Positions 1-8,567 are shown, numbered from the stretch's first letter. The stretch: 64,000 bases of DNA from Aureitalea sp. L0-47 (GCF_026126405.1 NZ_JAFMTQ010000008.1:62001-126000), one strand, 5' to 3'. Numbers and translations are program-made. Notes: generated by a model from the letters alone, not told the origin.

Positions 1-1900
1 TTTTGTACAATTGAAGAAATCGGGAAGTAACTTCAAGGGATTGAGTCCGTTCACCGATGAGCGTACTCCCAGTTTTATGGTATCGCCCGTGAAACAGATC
101 TGGAAGGATTTCAGTAGCGGAAAAGGAGGAAATGTAGTGGCCTTTCTAATGGAGCATGAACATTTCACATATCCTGAAGCCATTCGTTACCTGGCGAAGA
201 AATACGGGATCGAAATTGAAGAGACCGAACAAAGCGACGAGCAAAAGCAACTGGCCAACGAACGAGAAAGCCTTTACCTGGTGAGTGAATATGCGAAAGA
301 CTTCTTTGTTTCGGCCCTTCACAAATCGGAAGAAGGGAAAGCCATCGGTCTTACCTATTTCAAGGAGAGGGGATTTACTCCTGAAACCATGGAGAAGTTC
401 GAACTGGGCTATTCTCCAAACGAATGGAGCGCCTTTACCGACAAGGCAATCAAGGATGGTTACAAACTGGAATTCCTGGAGAAGACCGGTTTAACCATTG
501 TGAAAGAGGAAAAACAATTCGATCGCTTTAAGGGAAGGGTAATCTTCCCGATAAAGAGTATGAGTGGTCGAGTACTCGGATTTGGTGGTAGAATACTTAC
601 CAGCGATAAGAAAGCGGCCAAATACCTAAACTCACCCGAAAGTGATATCTATCACAAGAGCAAGGTGCTCTACGGAATTTTCAAGGCGAAACAGGCTATA
701 GCTAAGGAAGACAATTGTTACCTGGTAGAGGGTTATACAGATGTGATACAGTTCCATCAGACTGGGATTGAGAATGTAGTGTCCTCCTCGGGGACTGCAC
801 TCACGCCTGAACAGATCCGATTGGTCAACAGGTTGACAAAGAATATAACTGTGCTCTTTGACAGTGACCCGGCGGGACTGCGGGCTTCGTTACGAGGTGT
901 GGACCTGATCCTTGAACAGGGAATGAATGTAAAGATATGCACATTTCCAGAGGGTGAAGACCCCGATAGTTTTGCAAAAGCAAACACGCTGGATGTACTT
1001 AAGAGCTACCTGAACGAGAACTCTGCTGATTTTATAAACTTCAAGGCTTCGCTCCTTGCTTCGGAAGCCAAAGACGACCCGTTAAAGAAGGCCGAGACCA
1101 TTCGGGATATGGTAGTGAGCATTTCAAAGATCCCGGACCAGATCAAGCAGGAGGTGTATATCAAGGAATGTTCACGCATCATGGATATTTCCGAAGCGGT
1201 GCTGTTTAATACCCTGGCCCAAATACTTCAGAAGGAAAGAAGAGACGCATCCCGAAAATCGTCTCAGCAGAAAGTTGAGCCAATGGGAGTGGTGAGTTCC
1301 GAGAGGCAAGCCGCACCCAAGGTGGATGTGCAGTTTGAGCTTGAACGGAAGATCATCGAGTTGTTACTGCTCTATGGAACGGTTGAAGAAGAATTTGAAG
1401 ATCTCATACTGGAAACCAATGAAGAGGGTGAGATCGCTTTTGTTCCGGAGAAGATACAGACAAAAGTGTATGAAAAGATCTTCCTGGATCTTCAGGATGA
1501 TGAAATCGAATTTATGAATGAGGATTTCCGGGAACTATATTATGAAATTATCGATAAGCTTAACCAACAGCAGAATCTTCAAATTGATTCCCTGGTGAAT
1601 CAATTGCAGCCTGAAAAGGCCGAAGCAGTTACCCATATCCTAATGGAGGAGGAAAAGTACAATCTTCACGATTGGAAGCGCAAAGAAATATACGTAAAGG
1701 AAAAGAAGCATACGATCTCTCAGCTTGTTAGTGAGACTATATTGAATTTACGTCGACATCTAGTTAGCTCGAAAATCGAGGAATTGGCGAAGAGTCCCGT
1801 TAAGAATGGGGAATACGAAGATAAAACGGTACTTGAGAATATATCCGACTACACCATCCTGAGGGATGTACTTTCCGAAAAACTACGAAGGGTGCTTTAG
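1..1900 (+). CDS. dnaG: DNA primase DnaG, 5' end outside the window
   Basis: DnaG makes the RNA primers for chromosome replication. The reading frame is open to the left edge (FVQLKKSGSNFKGLSP continues upstream of the first possible start at position 11), so only the first 25 or so residues are missing. The CHC2-type N-terminal fold is recognisable from PFTDERTPSF and the segment ending in GNVVAFLM. However, the positions of the four zinc ligands of E. coli DnaG (Cys40, His43, Cys61, Cys64) hold Ser, Thr, Asp and Ser. The catalytic TOPRIM core follows (VEGYTDVIQFHQ, then LFDSDPAG). The C-terminal part is a helical, charged region as expected for the helicase-binding domain. Length is normal for the family. 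The gene is convergent with the response regulator, only 1 bp apart. Confidence 0.96.
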   Translation, partial: FVQLKKSGSNFKGLSPFTDERTPSFMVSPVKQIWKDFSSGKGGNVVAFLMEHEHFTYPEAIRYLAKKYGIEIEETEQSDEQKQLANERESLYLVSEYAKDFFVSALHKSEEGKAIGLTYFKERGFTPETMEKFELGYSPNEWSAFTDKAIKDGYKLEFLEKTGLTIVKEEKQFDRFKGRVIFPIKSMSGRVLGFGGRILTSDKKAAKYLNSPESDIYHKSKVLYGIFKAKQAIAKEDNCYLVEGYTDVIQFHQTGIENVVSSSGTALTPEQIRLVNRLTKNITVLFDSDPAGLRASLRGVDLILEQGMNVKICTFPEGEDPDSFAKANTLDVLKSYLNENSADFINFKASLLASEAKDDPLKKAETIRDMVVSISKIPDQIKQEVYIKECSRIMDISEAVLFNTLAQILQKERRDASRKSSQQKVEPMGVVSSERQAAPKVDVQFELERKIIELLLLYGTVEEEFEDLILETNEEGEIAFVPEKIQTKVYEKIFLDLQDDEIEFMNEDFRELYYEIIDKLNQQQNLQIDSLVNQLQPEKAEAVTHILMEEEKYNLHDWKRKEIYVKEKKHTISQLVSETILNLRRHLVSSKIEELAKSPVKNGEYEDKTVLENISDYTILRDVLSEKLRRVL

Positions 1901-1901
1901 A

Positions 1902-2534
1902 CTACCCGAACTGGAACATGCGCGACTGGTGAATAAGGTCGGCAAGGTTATCCACTTTAAGTTTCTTCAGCAATCTTGTCTTGTACGTGCTAACCGTTTT
2001 CTCATTGATATTGAGAGCATTGGCAATATCCTTGTTGCGTTTCCCGCTGGATAATAGATTCAATACTTCAATTTCACGAGAGCTCAGTTTCTTGTACCTG
2101 CTGATCGCACTTGTCTCACCAACATTTCTACTGGTAAATGTGGAAGTAAGGTCTTCGTTTAGGAAGATACCTCCTTTAGCGATCTGTTTAAGCGCTTTCA
2201 TGAAAACTTTAGTGGATGCGGTTTTGGGGACGTAACCAGCAGCTCCGGATTTAATTGATCGCAGTGCGTAAATCTCTTCCGGGTGGGTTGAGAAAATGAG
2301 GACTCTTACTTCCGGAAATTCCGTTTTAATGCCTCGCAATGCGTTAATACCGTTAATGTGGGGCATGTCGATCTCCATGATGAGGATATCGGGCTTTTCT
2401 TCCTGTAAGCTTTTGTACAGTTCATCACCATTGTTTGCCTTGCCGATAATCTTAAAATTATCGTTCTTTTTCAGCATACAAGCAATCCCCTTTCTTGTAA
2501 CTGGATGATGATCAGCGATAAAAATTTTCTTCAT
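1902..2534 (-). CDS. LuxR/NarL-type response regulator with Glu at the phosphoacceptor site
   Basis: A receiver domain (about residues 1-120) is followed by a LuxR-type helix-turn-helix (about 145-205; LSSREIEVLNLLSSGKRNKDIA), so this is a DNA-binding transcription factor. The start is the ATG at 2534; a TTG two codons upstream is less likely. The receiver is unusual. The expected phosphoacceptor Asp in the PDxxLMDIxMP motif is Glu54 (PDILIMEIDMP), and the acidic pair near the N-terminus is Asp8-His9. The switch Thr (FSTH) and the conserved Lys (GYVPK) are present. Glu at this site often mimics the phosphorylated state, so the protein may act without a kinase; that is inference. No histidine kinase gene lies beside it. 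Confidence 0.9.
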   Translation of the reverse strand: MKKIFIADHHPVTRKGIACMLKKNDNFKIIGKANNGDELYKSLQEEKPDILIMEIDMPHINGINALRGIKTEFPEVRVLIFSTHPEEIYALRSIKSGAAGYVPKTASTKVFMKALKQIAKGGIFLNEDLTSTFTSRNVGETSAISRYKKLSSREIEVLNLLSSGKRNKDIANALNINEKTVSTYKTRLLKKLKVDNLADLIHQSRMFQFG

Positions 2535-2544
2535 TTCCAAATTT

Positions 2545-2627
2545 GTCTTTTTAGTAAAGACACCAACGACAATAGAATTGTCAGAAGTGTGAGGTTTTTG
2601 TAATAGAAATACTACAAATCAAAACTA
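2545..2627 (-). promoter_or_regulatory. Promoter and two inverted repeats upstream of the response regulator
   Basis: A perfect -7 element TAGTTTTG lies at 2620-2627 on the minus strand. Between it and the start codon are two short inverted repeats: GACAAT-aga-ATTGTC (2568-2582) and GTCTTT-ttagt-AAAGAC (2545-2561), the second about 10 nt from the ATG. They could be operator half-sites for autoregulation or leader hairpins. A further perfect palindrome TTCAACGTTGAA is at 2660-2671, between this promoter and the end of nadE. Confidence 0.5.
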
Positions 2628-2689
2628 AAGAAAAGAATTTTCCTTCATAGGAAATTTCGTTCAACGTTGAAAAAATTCGTTGAAAGTGC

Positions 2690-3481
2690 TTAATTTTTAA
2701 GTTGTGCGGGGATTTCGCAAACAGGAATAGGGATCATTTTGTGTTGATTGAGTTTGTTAAGCCTTAAATAGATTGACATCACCTCTTTCTCACGGCCTTC
2801 AAAATCGCCTGGATTCTTACCATTATCCTGCATTTTCATAGCCCATTCGAGTTCGTCATAGCTCGCCCCGATCTGGTCCTCGTCGGTTCGATTATCACCC
2901 CATAAGCCATCGGTAGGTGCTGCATCCAGGATCTCCTGGTTGACCCCCAGGATTCGTCCTATCTCATACACTTCGCTTTTCATGAGATCTGCAATCGGAC
3001 TGAGATCTACACCGCCATCTCCGTATTTAGTGAAGAACCCAACACCAAAATCTTCTACTTTGTTACCCGTTCCGGCAACGAGGTACTTTTTTAAGGCGGC
3101 AAAATAGTACAAGCTTGTCATTCGAAGCCGTGCCCTTGTATTGGCAAGTGCCATAAATCGGGATTCTTCATTTTCCACCGCCGGCAAGGCATCGATCAAA
3201 CCATCGAATACAGGGGTTAAATTCACCTGGGTCATGGAGACCTTGTTGTAGTTTTCCTGAAGCCATTCTATGTGGTTCATGGCGCGATTTACCTGGGAAG
3301 GAGCCTGGTGAATAGGCATTTCCAGGCAGAGTAATTCCAGCCCGGTTCTAGCGCAAAGTGTTGAGGTTACAGCCGAGTCGATCCCTCCGCTAACACCAAT
3401 AACGAATCCTTTCATTCCGGCATTTTCGGCATAGTCTTTCAGCCATTTTACGATGTGATCAATAACCTTTTCAGTTTGCAT
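2690..3481 (-). CDS. nadE: NH3-dependent NAD(+) synthetase
   Basis: NadE amidates deamido-NAD to NAD in the last step of NAD biosynthesis, using ATP. The PP-loop SGGIDS is at residues 31-36 and the protein carries the family's conserved central blocks (GNKVEDFGVGFFTKYGDGG; APTDGLW). At 263 residues it is the short, ammonia-dependent form without the glutaminase domain found in long NadE proteins. The ATG at 3481 fits the family N-terminus. It is transcribed divergently from gldB, and the two promoters overlap within about 20 bp. Confidence 0.95.
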   Translation of the reverse strand: MQTEKVIDHIVKWLKDYAENAGMKGFVIGVSGGIDSAVTSTLCARTGLELLCLEMPIHQAPSQVNRAMNHIEWLQENYNKVSMTQVNLTPVFDGLIDALPAVENEESRFMALANTRARLRMTSLYYFAALKKYLVAGTGNKVEDFGVGFFTKYGDGGVDLSPIADLMKSEVYEIGRILGVNQEILDAAPTDGLWGDNRTDEDQIGASYDELEWAMKMQDNGKNPGDFEGREKEVMSIYLRLNKLNQHKMIPIPVCEIPAQLKN

Positions 3482-3508
3482 ATTGAAGAAAATATGGGTT
3501 TATAATAG

Positions 3509-3528
3509 TACCTTTGCCCACAAAAGTA
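3509..3528. promoter_or_regulatory. Back-to-back -7 elements for gldB (+) and nadE (-)
   Basis: TACCTTTG at 3509-3516 on the plus strand faces gldB, and TACTTTTG on the minus strand (CAAAAGTA at 3521-3528 on plus) faces nadE. Both match the Bacteroidota consensus TAnnTTTG. The two elements are only 4 bp apart, so the genes must compete for sigma factor in this short region. Confidence 0.6.
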
Positions 3529-3585
3529 ACGCAATTGTAAAATTTATGAAAACTGCTTGCGTTAAGAATTGCAAACGAGAGCTTC

Positions 3586-4542
3586 ATGAGATTTATCACA
3601 GTGCTTATTTTGGTCTTTCTGCTTGCTTCGTGCAGTGGCAAAAGCAGCATCGAAAAGGAGATTGAAAAGATCCCTATGGATGTTGAGATCTTTAGGTTCG
3701 ACAAAGAATTTGCTTCCGCATCCATCAACGATCTGCCAATGCTAAAGAAGAAATACCCGGCTTTTTTTCCGAAGCAATTCCACGACAGCATTTGGGTAGG
3801 GAGGATGCAGGATACGCTACAGCAGCAATTGTTCGATGCAGTGGCCAAAGAGTTTCCGGATGAATCCTACCTGGAAGATCAGTTGATCCCGCTTTTTCAG
3901 CATATGGAGTATTATTTTCCCGAGTTCGTGCCACCTGCGGTTGTAACTGTTACTTCTGATGTGGACTACCAGAATAAGGTTATTGTTGCAGATACTTTGC
4001 TAGTTTTGGGGCTGGACACATACCTGGGCGACGATCATGAATTTTACCATGGTATAAAGCGCTATGCCGCAAAGAATCTCAAACCATCTCAATTAGCTCC
4101 CGATGTGGCCTCGGCCTATGCGCGTCAGCTTATCAGCCAACCCAGGAAGCGTGATTTCCTGGCGCAGATTATTTTCTTCGGTAAGGAACTCTACCTGAAA
4201 GATGTCTGGTTGCCGGAGTCTTCGGAGGCCGACAGGATTGGCTATACCGAAGAAGAGATGCAATGGGCAATTGAGAATGAGGAAGATATGTGGCGATACT
4301 TTATAGAAAATGAACTGCTGTATAGCACAGATCCCAAATTACTGGGAAGGTTCGTTAACCCAGCGCCATTTTCAAAATTTTACCTTGAAATAGATAACGA
4401 ATCTCCCGGTATGGTGGGAAGGTTCATCGGTTGGCAGATCGTTCGGTCCTATATGGAAAACAACGATGTAACTGTGCCACAATTGATGATAAAATCAACG
4501 GAGGAGATATTTCAAAATTCAAAATACAAACCAACAAGATAA
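3586..4542 (+). CDS. gldB: Gliding motility lipoprotein GldB
   Basis: GldB is a cell-envelope lipoprotein needed for gliding in Flavobacterium. The N-terminus is a lipoprotein signal (MRFITVLILVFLLASCSG; lipidated Cys16). The rest matches GldB in length (318 aa) and in its characteristic segments (MDVEIFRFDKEF; KKKYPAFFPKQF; FIGWQIVRSYM). Its stop codon overlaps the gldC start in TAATG, so the pair is translationally coupled. GldB is not part of the T9SS core; its molecular role is not settled. Confidence 0.93.
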   Translation: MRFITVLILVFLLASCSGKSSIEKEIEKIPMDVEIFRFDKEFASASINDLPMLKKKYPAFFPKQFHDSIWVGRMQDTLQQQLFDAVAKEFPDESYLEDQLIPLFQHMEYYFPEFVPPAVVTVTSDVDYQNKVIVADTLLVLGLDTYLGDDHEFYHGIKRYAAKNLKPSQLAPDVASAYARQLISQPRKRDFLAQIIFFGKELYLKDVWLPESSEADRIGYTEEEMQWAIENEEDMWRYFIENELLYSTDPKLLGRFVNPAPFSKFYLEIDNESPGMVGRFIGWQIVRSYMENNDVTVPQLMIKSTEEIFQNSKYKPTR

Positions 4543-4877
4543 TGTCGGAACTTACTTCAGAAATAAAAATAAACGTTAGCCTTGACGAAAACCGTATCCC
4601 GGAAAAGCTCAACTGGTCCGCTCCGGATGGGGGAGTGGATAATAGCCCCACCAAAGCCATGTTGTTATCGGTTTGGGACCACCAGGCTCAGGAAGCATTA
4701 CGTATTGATCTATGGACTAAAGACATGCCGTTGGATGAGATGAATGTCTTCTTTCATCAAACACTGGTAGCCATGTCGCACACCTTCCAAAGGGCCACGG
4801 CCAATGATAAAATGGCGGCAACAATGCGGGATTTTTGCGACTATTTCGCAGAAAAGCTAGAGTTGAAGGAGGACTAA
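4542..4877 (+). CDS. gldC: Gliding motility protein GldC
   Basis: A 111-residue soluble protein with no signal peptide, directly downstream of gldB as in gliding Flavobacteriia. The start ATG at 4542 overlaps the gldB stop by one base. A frame extension to 4431 lies inside gldB and is not used. Sequence features include a beta-rich N-terminus (SEIKINVSLDENRIPEKLNWSA) and a conserved block ending in FAEKLELKED. In F. johnsoniae GldC supports gliding but loss is milder than for GldB. Confidence 0.93.
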   Translation: MSELTSEIKINVSLDENRIPEKLNWSAPDGGVDNSPTKAMLLSVWDHQAQEALRIDLWTKDMPLDEMNVFFHQTLVAMSHTFQRATANDKMAATMRDFCDYFAEKLELKED

Positions 4878-5242
4878 TGACCGTATTGTTCGTTTACAAC
4901 GCCAATTCCGGGGCAGCGAGTGCTGTGTTCGACAGTATGCACAAGATGCTGAGTCCGTCAACTTACGATTGCAAATTATGTGAACTTACCTTCGGAACTT
5001 TTTCTGAAAAACGTATTTGGAAAAAATTCAGACAGCATTCAAACTACGAATTTCGATTTCTCCACAAGGATGAATTTCTGAAACGCTACAAGTCGAAATG
5101 GCTCCCTAAATATGATTTTCCAGTAGCATTGTTAATGGACAAGGATTCGATGGAATTATTTATTTCTTCTGAAGAATTCCAAGAATTGAAAACCACCCGA
5201 CAACTAATCAGGCTCGTTGAAGAGCGCCTATCTCAAGATTGA
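4877..5242 (+). CDS. Small conserved protein coupled to gldBC, function unknown
   Basis: A 121-residue protein whose ATG at 4877 overlaps the gldC stop (TAATG), so it is the third gene of the gldBC transcript. The start [12 protein letters not shown] is preferred over an upstream in-frame start at 4835. The sequence has a possible glutaredoxin-like look (LFVYNANSG near the start, a CKLCEL segment, and [20 protein letters not shown]), but no motif that proves a redox function. The 3' end overlaps the convergent engB by 35 bp, which means the last 11 codons are double-coding. I infer a role in the same physiology as gldBC only from the operon. Confidence 0.8.
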   Translation: MTVLFVYNANSGAASAVFDSMHKMLSPSTYDCKLCELTFGTFSEKRIWKKFRQHSNYEFRFLHKDEFLKRYKSKWLPKYDFPVALLMDKDSMELFISSEEFQELKTTRQLIRLVEERLSQD

Positions 5243-5822
5243 TGGCATCTATATAATCCAGAAGCTGTTCGCGCCCATACCCTTTGCTGGAGGAGGTGAT
5301 GAAGTAGTTTGGCATGGTTTCCCATGATTCCAGCATTTTTTTCTGGTAGTTTTCGATATTTGCCTTTAGAGCATTTGGCTTTAGTTTATCTGCCTTAGTG
5401 AATATGATGGCAAATGGAATTTGATTCTCTCCAAGCCACTGCATGAATTCGAGATCGACGGGCTGAGGCTCATGTCGGCAATCCACCAGTACAAAACCAA
5501 GTACCAACTGTTTCCTTTTCTCGAAGTACTGGGTGATAAATTTCTGGAAGGTCTTCTTATCTTTTTTTGAAACACGAGCGTAACCATAACCAGGAAGGTC
5601 GACCAGGTGCCAGTTCTCATTGATCAGGAAATGATTGATAAGCTGAGTTTTTCCCGGTTTCCCTGAAGTTTTGGCTAGGTTTTTACGCTGCATCAGCATA
5701 TTAATGAGGGATGACTTTCCAACATTGCTTCTGCCAATAAATGCGTATTCCGGCAACGAGCCGCCAGGGCATTTAGCGACATCGCTATTGCTCATTACAA
5801 ATTCTGCCGATACGATCTTCAT
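5208..5822 (-). CDS. engB: Ribosome biogenesis GTP-binding protein YihA/YsxC/EngB
   Basis: EngB is a small essential GTPase that acts in assembly of the large ribosomal subunit. All G motifs are visible: G1 [11 protein letters not shown] (about residue 30), G3 DLPGYGYA (about 75), and G4 FTKADK (about 140). Length is 204 aa, normal for the family. The start ATG at 5822 lies 11 bp after the stop of the upstream hydrolase gene, so the two are probably co-transcribed. The 3' end overlaps the convergent gene ending at 5242. Confidence 0.95.
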   Translation of the reverse strand: MKIVSAEFVMSNSDVAKCPGGSLPEYAFIGRSNVGKSSLINMLMQRKNLAKTSGKPGKTQLINHFLINENWHLVDLPGYGYARVSKKDKKTFQKFITQYFEKRKQLVLGFVLVDCRHEPQPVDLEFMQWLGENQIPFAIIFTKADKLKPNALKANIENYQKKMLESWETMPNYFITSSSKGYGREQLLDYIDAINLEIGALQRA

Positions 5823-5833
5823 GAGTTCCTGGG

Positions 5834-6598
5834 TTAAAATTCCCGTTTTTGCAACCAGGCGTAAAGCAGGTCGTTAAATTCATCGGGATGTTCCATCATG
5901 GCAGCATGGCCACACTTATCGATCCAGTATAGGTCTGAATCCGGCAGCAGGTCATGAAATTCAATGGCCACCTCCGGAGGAGTAACATTATCCTGTTTTC
6001 CCCAGATAACACAGGTGGGCGTATTCATATTGGGTAAGTCTTTCGACATGTTATGACGAATCGCGCTCTTAGCGATAGAAAGTGTTCGGATTAGTTTATT
6101 CCGGTCGTTCACCGAGGCATACACTTCGTCCACGATCTCCTTGGTAGCTACCTTCGGATCGTAAAAGACATTTTCCGCTTTTCTCTGAATATAGTCCCTG
6201 TCACCTCGTTTTGGATAGCTTTCTCCCATGGCACTTTCATAGAGGCCGGAACTTCCGGTTATCACCAGGGCCTTTACTTTCTCCGGATAGAGTTTTGTGC
6301 AGAGCAGCCCGATATGTCCACCAAGTGAATTACCAAGTAAAATGGCGTTCTCAAAACCTTTGTGATCGATGAATTCTACCACGTATTCCGCAAAACGCTT
6401 CACATTGGTCTTTAAAATGGGCATGGTGTAAATAGGTAATTCCGGGATGAGGATCTGGTATCCTTTGGATGGGAAAAACTCGGTAACCCCATCGAAATTA
6501 CTCAATCCTCCCATCAAACCGTGTAATACGATAATGGGAGTTCCCTCTCCAACTTCTAGGTAATTGAATTTGCCTTCTTCGCGAAACTGCTTTGTCAT
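5834..6598 (-). CDS. Alpha/beta hydrolase
   Basis: A 254-residue cytoplasmic alpha/beta-hydrolase. The oxyanion region HGLMGG is near residue 26. The nucleophile elbow GNSLGGHIG places the catalytic Ser near residue 93. The acid is probably Asp in [11 protein letters not shown], and the base is His in [10 protein letters not shown]. The substrate cannot be told from the sequence. It is the first gene of a two-gene unit with engB, and it is divergent from the mraZ cluster. Confidence 0.9.
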   Translation of the reverse strand: MTKQFREEGKFNYLEVGEGTPIIVLHGLMGGLSNFDGVTEFFPSKGYQILIPELPIYTMPILKTNVKRFAEYVVEFIDHKGFENAILLGNSLGGHIGLLCTKLYPEKVKALVITGSSGLYESAMGESYPKRGDRDYIQRKAENVFYDPKVATKEIVDEVYASVNDRNKLIRTLSIAKSAIRHNMSKDLPNMNTPTCVIWGKQDNVTPPEVAIEFHDLLPDSDLYWIDKCGHAAMMEHPDEFNDLLYAWLQKREF

Positions 6599-6630
6599 TC
6601 AGTGTCTGGGTTAGCAATGGCTAAAATACA

Positions 6631-6638
6631 CAAAAATA
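6631..6638 (-). promoter_or_regulatory. -7 element for the hydrolase-engB unit
   Basis: The minus strand reads TATTTTTG (CAAAAATA on plus), a match to TAnnTTTG, about 35 nt upstream of the start codon at 6598. In the rest of the 287-bp divergent gap (6599-6885) I see only the mraZ control region. Confidence 0.5.
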
Positions 6639-6790
6639 GTTGAATCGAATACCATGTCTCTAGTTCGGATATCAATGGACTAATACCGTGTGTGTTAAAG
6701 CCAAATCCAGATCAATTCTCAGTTCTGTCATAGGTGAGTCAGTTTATAAAATACAGATAATCAGGGCTGTGAGCTATTTGATATGAGATC

Positions 6791-6854
6791 GTGGTAAAAC
6801 TTATTAACAATGTGGTAAAATGTGGTAAAAAGTGGTAAAAGTTCTATATATTTG
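6791..6854 (+). promoter_or_regulatory. mraZ promoter with GTGGTAAAA repeats (probable MraZ operator)
   Basis: Four copies of GTGGTAAAA start at 6791, 6812, 6822 and 6832. The last three are in phase with a 10-bp period, and the first is 21 bp upstream, so all lie on nearly the same face of the helix. A perfect -7 element TATATTTG follows at 6847-6854, 32 nt before the mraZ ATG. MraZ proteins of other phyla bind direct repeats with a TGG core at a 10-bp period upstream of their own operon. By analogy these are the autoregulatory sites covering the -33 region. Confidence 0.8.
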
Positions 6855-6885
6855 GATTTATTAATACCGAACGACAAACAACCTA

Positions 6886-7359
6886 ATGCTCAATCTCATA
6901 GGGACATACGAATGCAAGGCCGACGTAAAAGGGCGGGTAATGGTTCCTTCTGCACTGAAGAAACAGCTCGCGCCCGTGTCCAATAATGGCTTTGTGATCA
7001 AGCGTGCGGTTTTTCAGCCCTGCCTGGAATTATATCCTATGGATGAATGGCAGGCTCTTATGGAAAAGGTGAGCGGGTTAAATAGGTTCAATAGGAAAAA
7101 CAACGACTTCATTCGAAGATTCACAGCAGGTGTCAAAACTGTTGAGCTCGATGCTACAGGCAGGTTGAATATACCGAAGGACCTGGCGTCTTTCGCAGGT
7201 ATTGATAAAGAACTAGTGATCTCTTCCGCTATCAACATAGTTGAGATCTGGGATAAACAGAAATACGAACAAGCTATAGACGACGCGGCCGATGATTTCG
7301 CAGATCTGGCTGAAGAAGTAATGGGTGATGCAAGCAACGCAGACCATGGAATATCATAA
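6886..7359 (+). CDS. mraZ: Division/cell wall cluster transcriptional repressor MraZ
   Basis: MraZ is a ring-forming AbrB-like DNA-binding protein that controls the dcw cluster. It contains two SpoVT/AbrB-like halves: MLNLIGTYECKADVKGRVMVPSALK (about residues 1-50) and GVKTVELDATGRLNIPKDL (about 80-130). Length is 157 aa, with a short acidic C-terminal tail. It is the first gene of the cluster and follows the GTGGTAAAA repeats directly. The end overlaps the start of rsmH. Confidence 0.95.
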   Translation: MLNLIGTYECKADVKGRVMVPSALKKQLAPVSNNGFVIKRAVFQPCLELYPMDEWQALMEKVSGLNRFNRKNNDFIRRFTAGVKTVELDATGRLNIPKDLASFAGIDKELVISSAINIVEIWDKQKYEQAIDDAADDFADLAEEVMGDASNADHGIS

Positions 7360-8242
7360 ACCGGTACTACTTCACGAAACAGTAGACGGCTTAAATATCC
7401 AGCCCAACGGGGTATATGTGGATGTCACTTTCGGCGGCGGCGGTCATTCAAAGGAAATACTTCAACGACTTGGTACAGAAGGAAAGCTGATCGCCTTCGA
7501 CCAGGACACAGACGCGCTTGAGAATGCTATCGACGATCCCCGGTTTTTGTTAATTAACGAAAACTTTAGATTTCTCAAGCGCTTCTTACGTTTCTATGGG
7601 TATACGCAGGTGGACGGTATCCTGGGTGACTTCGGAGTTTCCTCCCACCAGTTCGACGTGGCTGAACGCGGTTTTTCAACACGCTTCCAAGCCGACCTCG
7701 ACATGCGTATGAACACAAAAAGCGACTTCTCTGCCTATGATGTTATCAATACTTACGAACAACAACGACTCAAGCAAGTCCTGTATAGCTACGGTGAATT
7801 ACGTAGTTCTGCGGGTATGGCACGCGTAATTGTTGAGGCAAGGCAACAACAGCCTATTAAGACCAGTGAGGAATTGAAGAAGGCATTGGGCAGGTTTCTT
7901 CCCAAACATCGTGAAAACAAAATACTCGCACAGGTGTTCCAGGCAATTCGTATTGAAGTGAATCAGGAATTGGAGGCCCTTAAGGAGTTTCTTTTGCAGA
8001 CCGCAGATGTGCTAAAGCCAGGAGGCAGATTAAGCCTGATCTCCTATCACTCTCTTGAAGACCGACTTGTAAAGCGATATATGCGGAATGGACTGTTTGA
8101 AGGAGAACCGGAAAAGGATGTATTCGGAAGGGTAGAAGTCCCTTTCAAGCCTGTTGGGAAATTTATAATCCCTTCAGAAGAAGAAATAAGTGAAAACCCA
8201 AGAGCGCGCAGCGCGAAATTGAGAATAGCCGAAAAATTGTAA
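7346..8242 (+). CDS. rsmH: 16S rRNA (cytosine-1402-N4)-methyltransferase RsmH
   Basis: RsmH methylates C1402 in the decoding centre using S-adenosylmethionine. The SAM site is VDVTFGGGGHSKEIL near the N-terminus, and the family block GILGDFGVSSHQFD follows. The start is chosen at MEYHKPVLLHETV (7346), which fits the family. Alternative starts at 7325 (GTG) and 7328 (ATG) would add six or seven residues. The gene overlaps mraZ by 14 bp, and its stop overlaps the ftsL start (TAATG). The C-terminal ENPRARSAKLRIAEK is typical. Confidence 0.95.
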   Translation: MEYHKPVLLHETVDGLNIQPNGVYVDVTFGGGGHSKEILQRLGTEGKLIAFDQDTDALENAIDDPRFLLINENFRFLKRFLRFYGYTQVDGILGDFGVSSHQFDVAERGFSTRFQADLDMRMNTKSDFSAYDVINTYEQQRLKQVLYSYGELRSSAGMARVIVEARQQQPIKTSEELKKALGRFLPKHRENKILAQVFQAIRIEVNQELEALKEFLLQTADVLKPGGRLSLISYHSLEDRLVKRYMRNGLFEGEPEKDVFGRVEVPFKPVGKFIIPSEEEISENPRARSAKLRIAEKL

Positions 8243-8562
8243 TGAAGAAGAGTTTCTACAATGTAGTTAAAGGGAAGTTTTTGGTAAGCGACGATGCTTT
8301 CCGAAACTGGCGCTTTATCATTTTTCTCTCTTTCCTGGCGCTTATCATGATCGCCAGCTCGCATAGTGCCGACAAGAAAGTACACCGAATCGCTGAGCTG
8401 AGCGATGAAGTAAAGGAATTAAAAAGTGAATATGTAGATGTGCGCATGAAGCTCATGCAAACCAAACTGGAAAGCAGGATCATTAGGGCAATGGCCGCAA
8501 GGGGACTCCAACCCTCGGTCACCCCTCCACAACGAATCAGAATAACCTCAAACAACGAATAA
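8242..8562 (+). CDS. ftsL: FtsL-like cell division protein
   Basis: A 106-residue bitopic membrane protein: short cytoplasmic N-terminus, one membrane segment (about residues 26-42; IIFLSFLALIMIASSH), then a periplasmic coiled coil (about 48-90). Sequence identity in this family is low, and identification rests on topology, size and position between rsmH and ftsI. In other bacteria FtsL joins FtsB and FtsQ to activate septal peptidoglycan synthesis. The start overlaps the rsmH stop by one base. Confidence 0.88.
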   Translation: MKKSFYNVVKGKFLVSDDAFRNWRFIIFLSFLALIMIASSHSADKKVHRIAELSDEVKELKSEYVDVRMKLMQTKLESRIIRAMAARGLQPSVTPPQRIRITSNNE

Positions 8563-8567
8563 AACAG

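Noticed and set aside
757-987. Reading frames opposite or inside dnaG and similar frames elsewhere
   Set aside because: They lie within clear genes in other frames, lack family motifs, and follow from the codon usage of the true gene.
4431-4541. N-terminal extension of GldC
   Set aside because: It lies inside gldB in another frame. The ATG at 4542 overlaps the gldB stop and fits the family.
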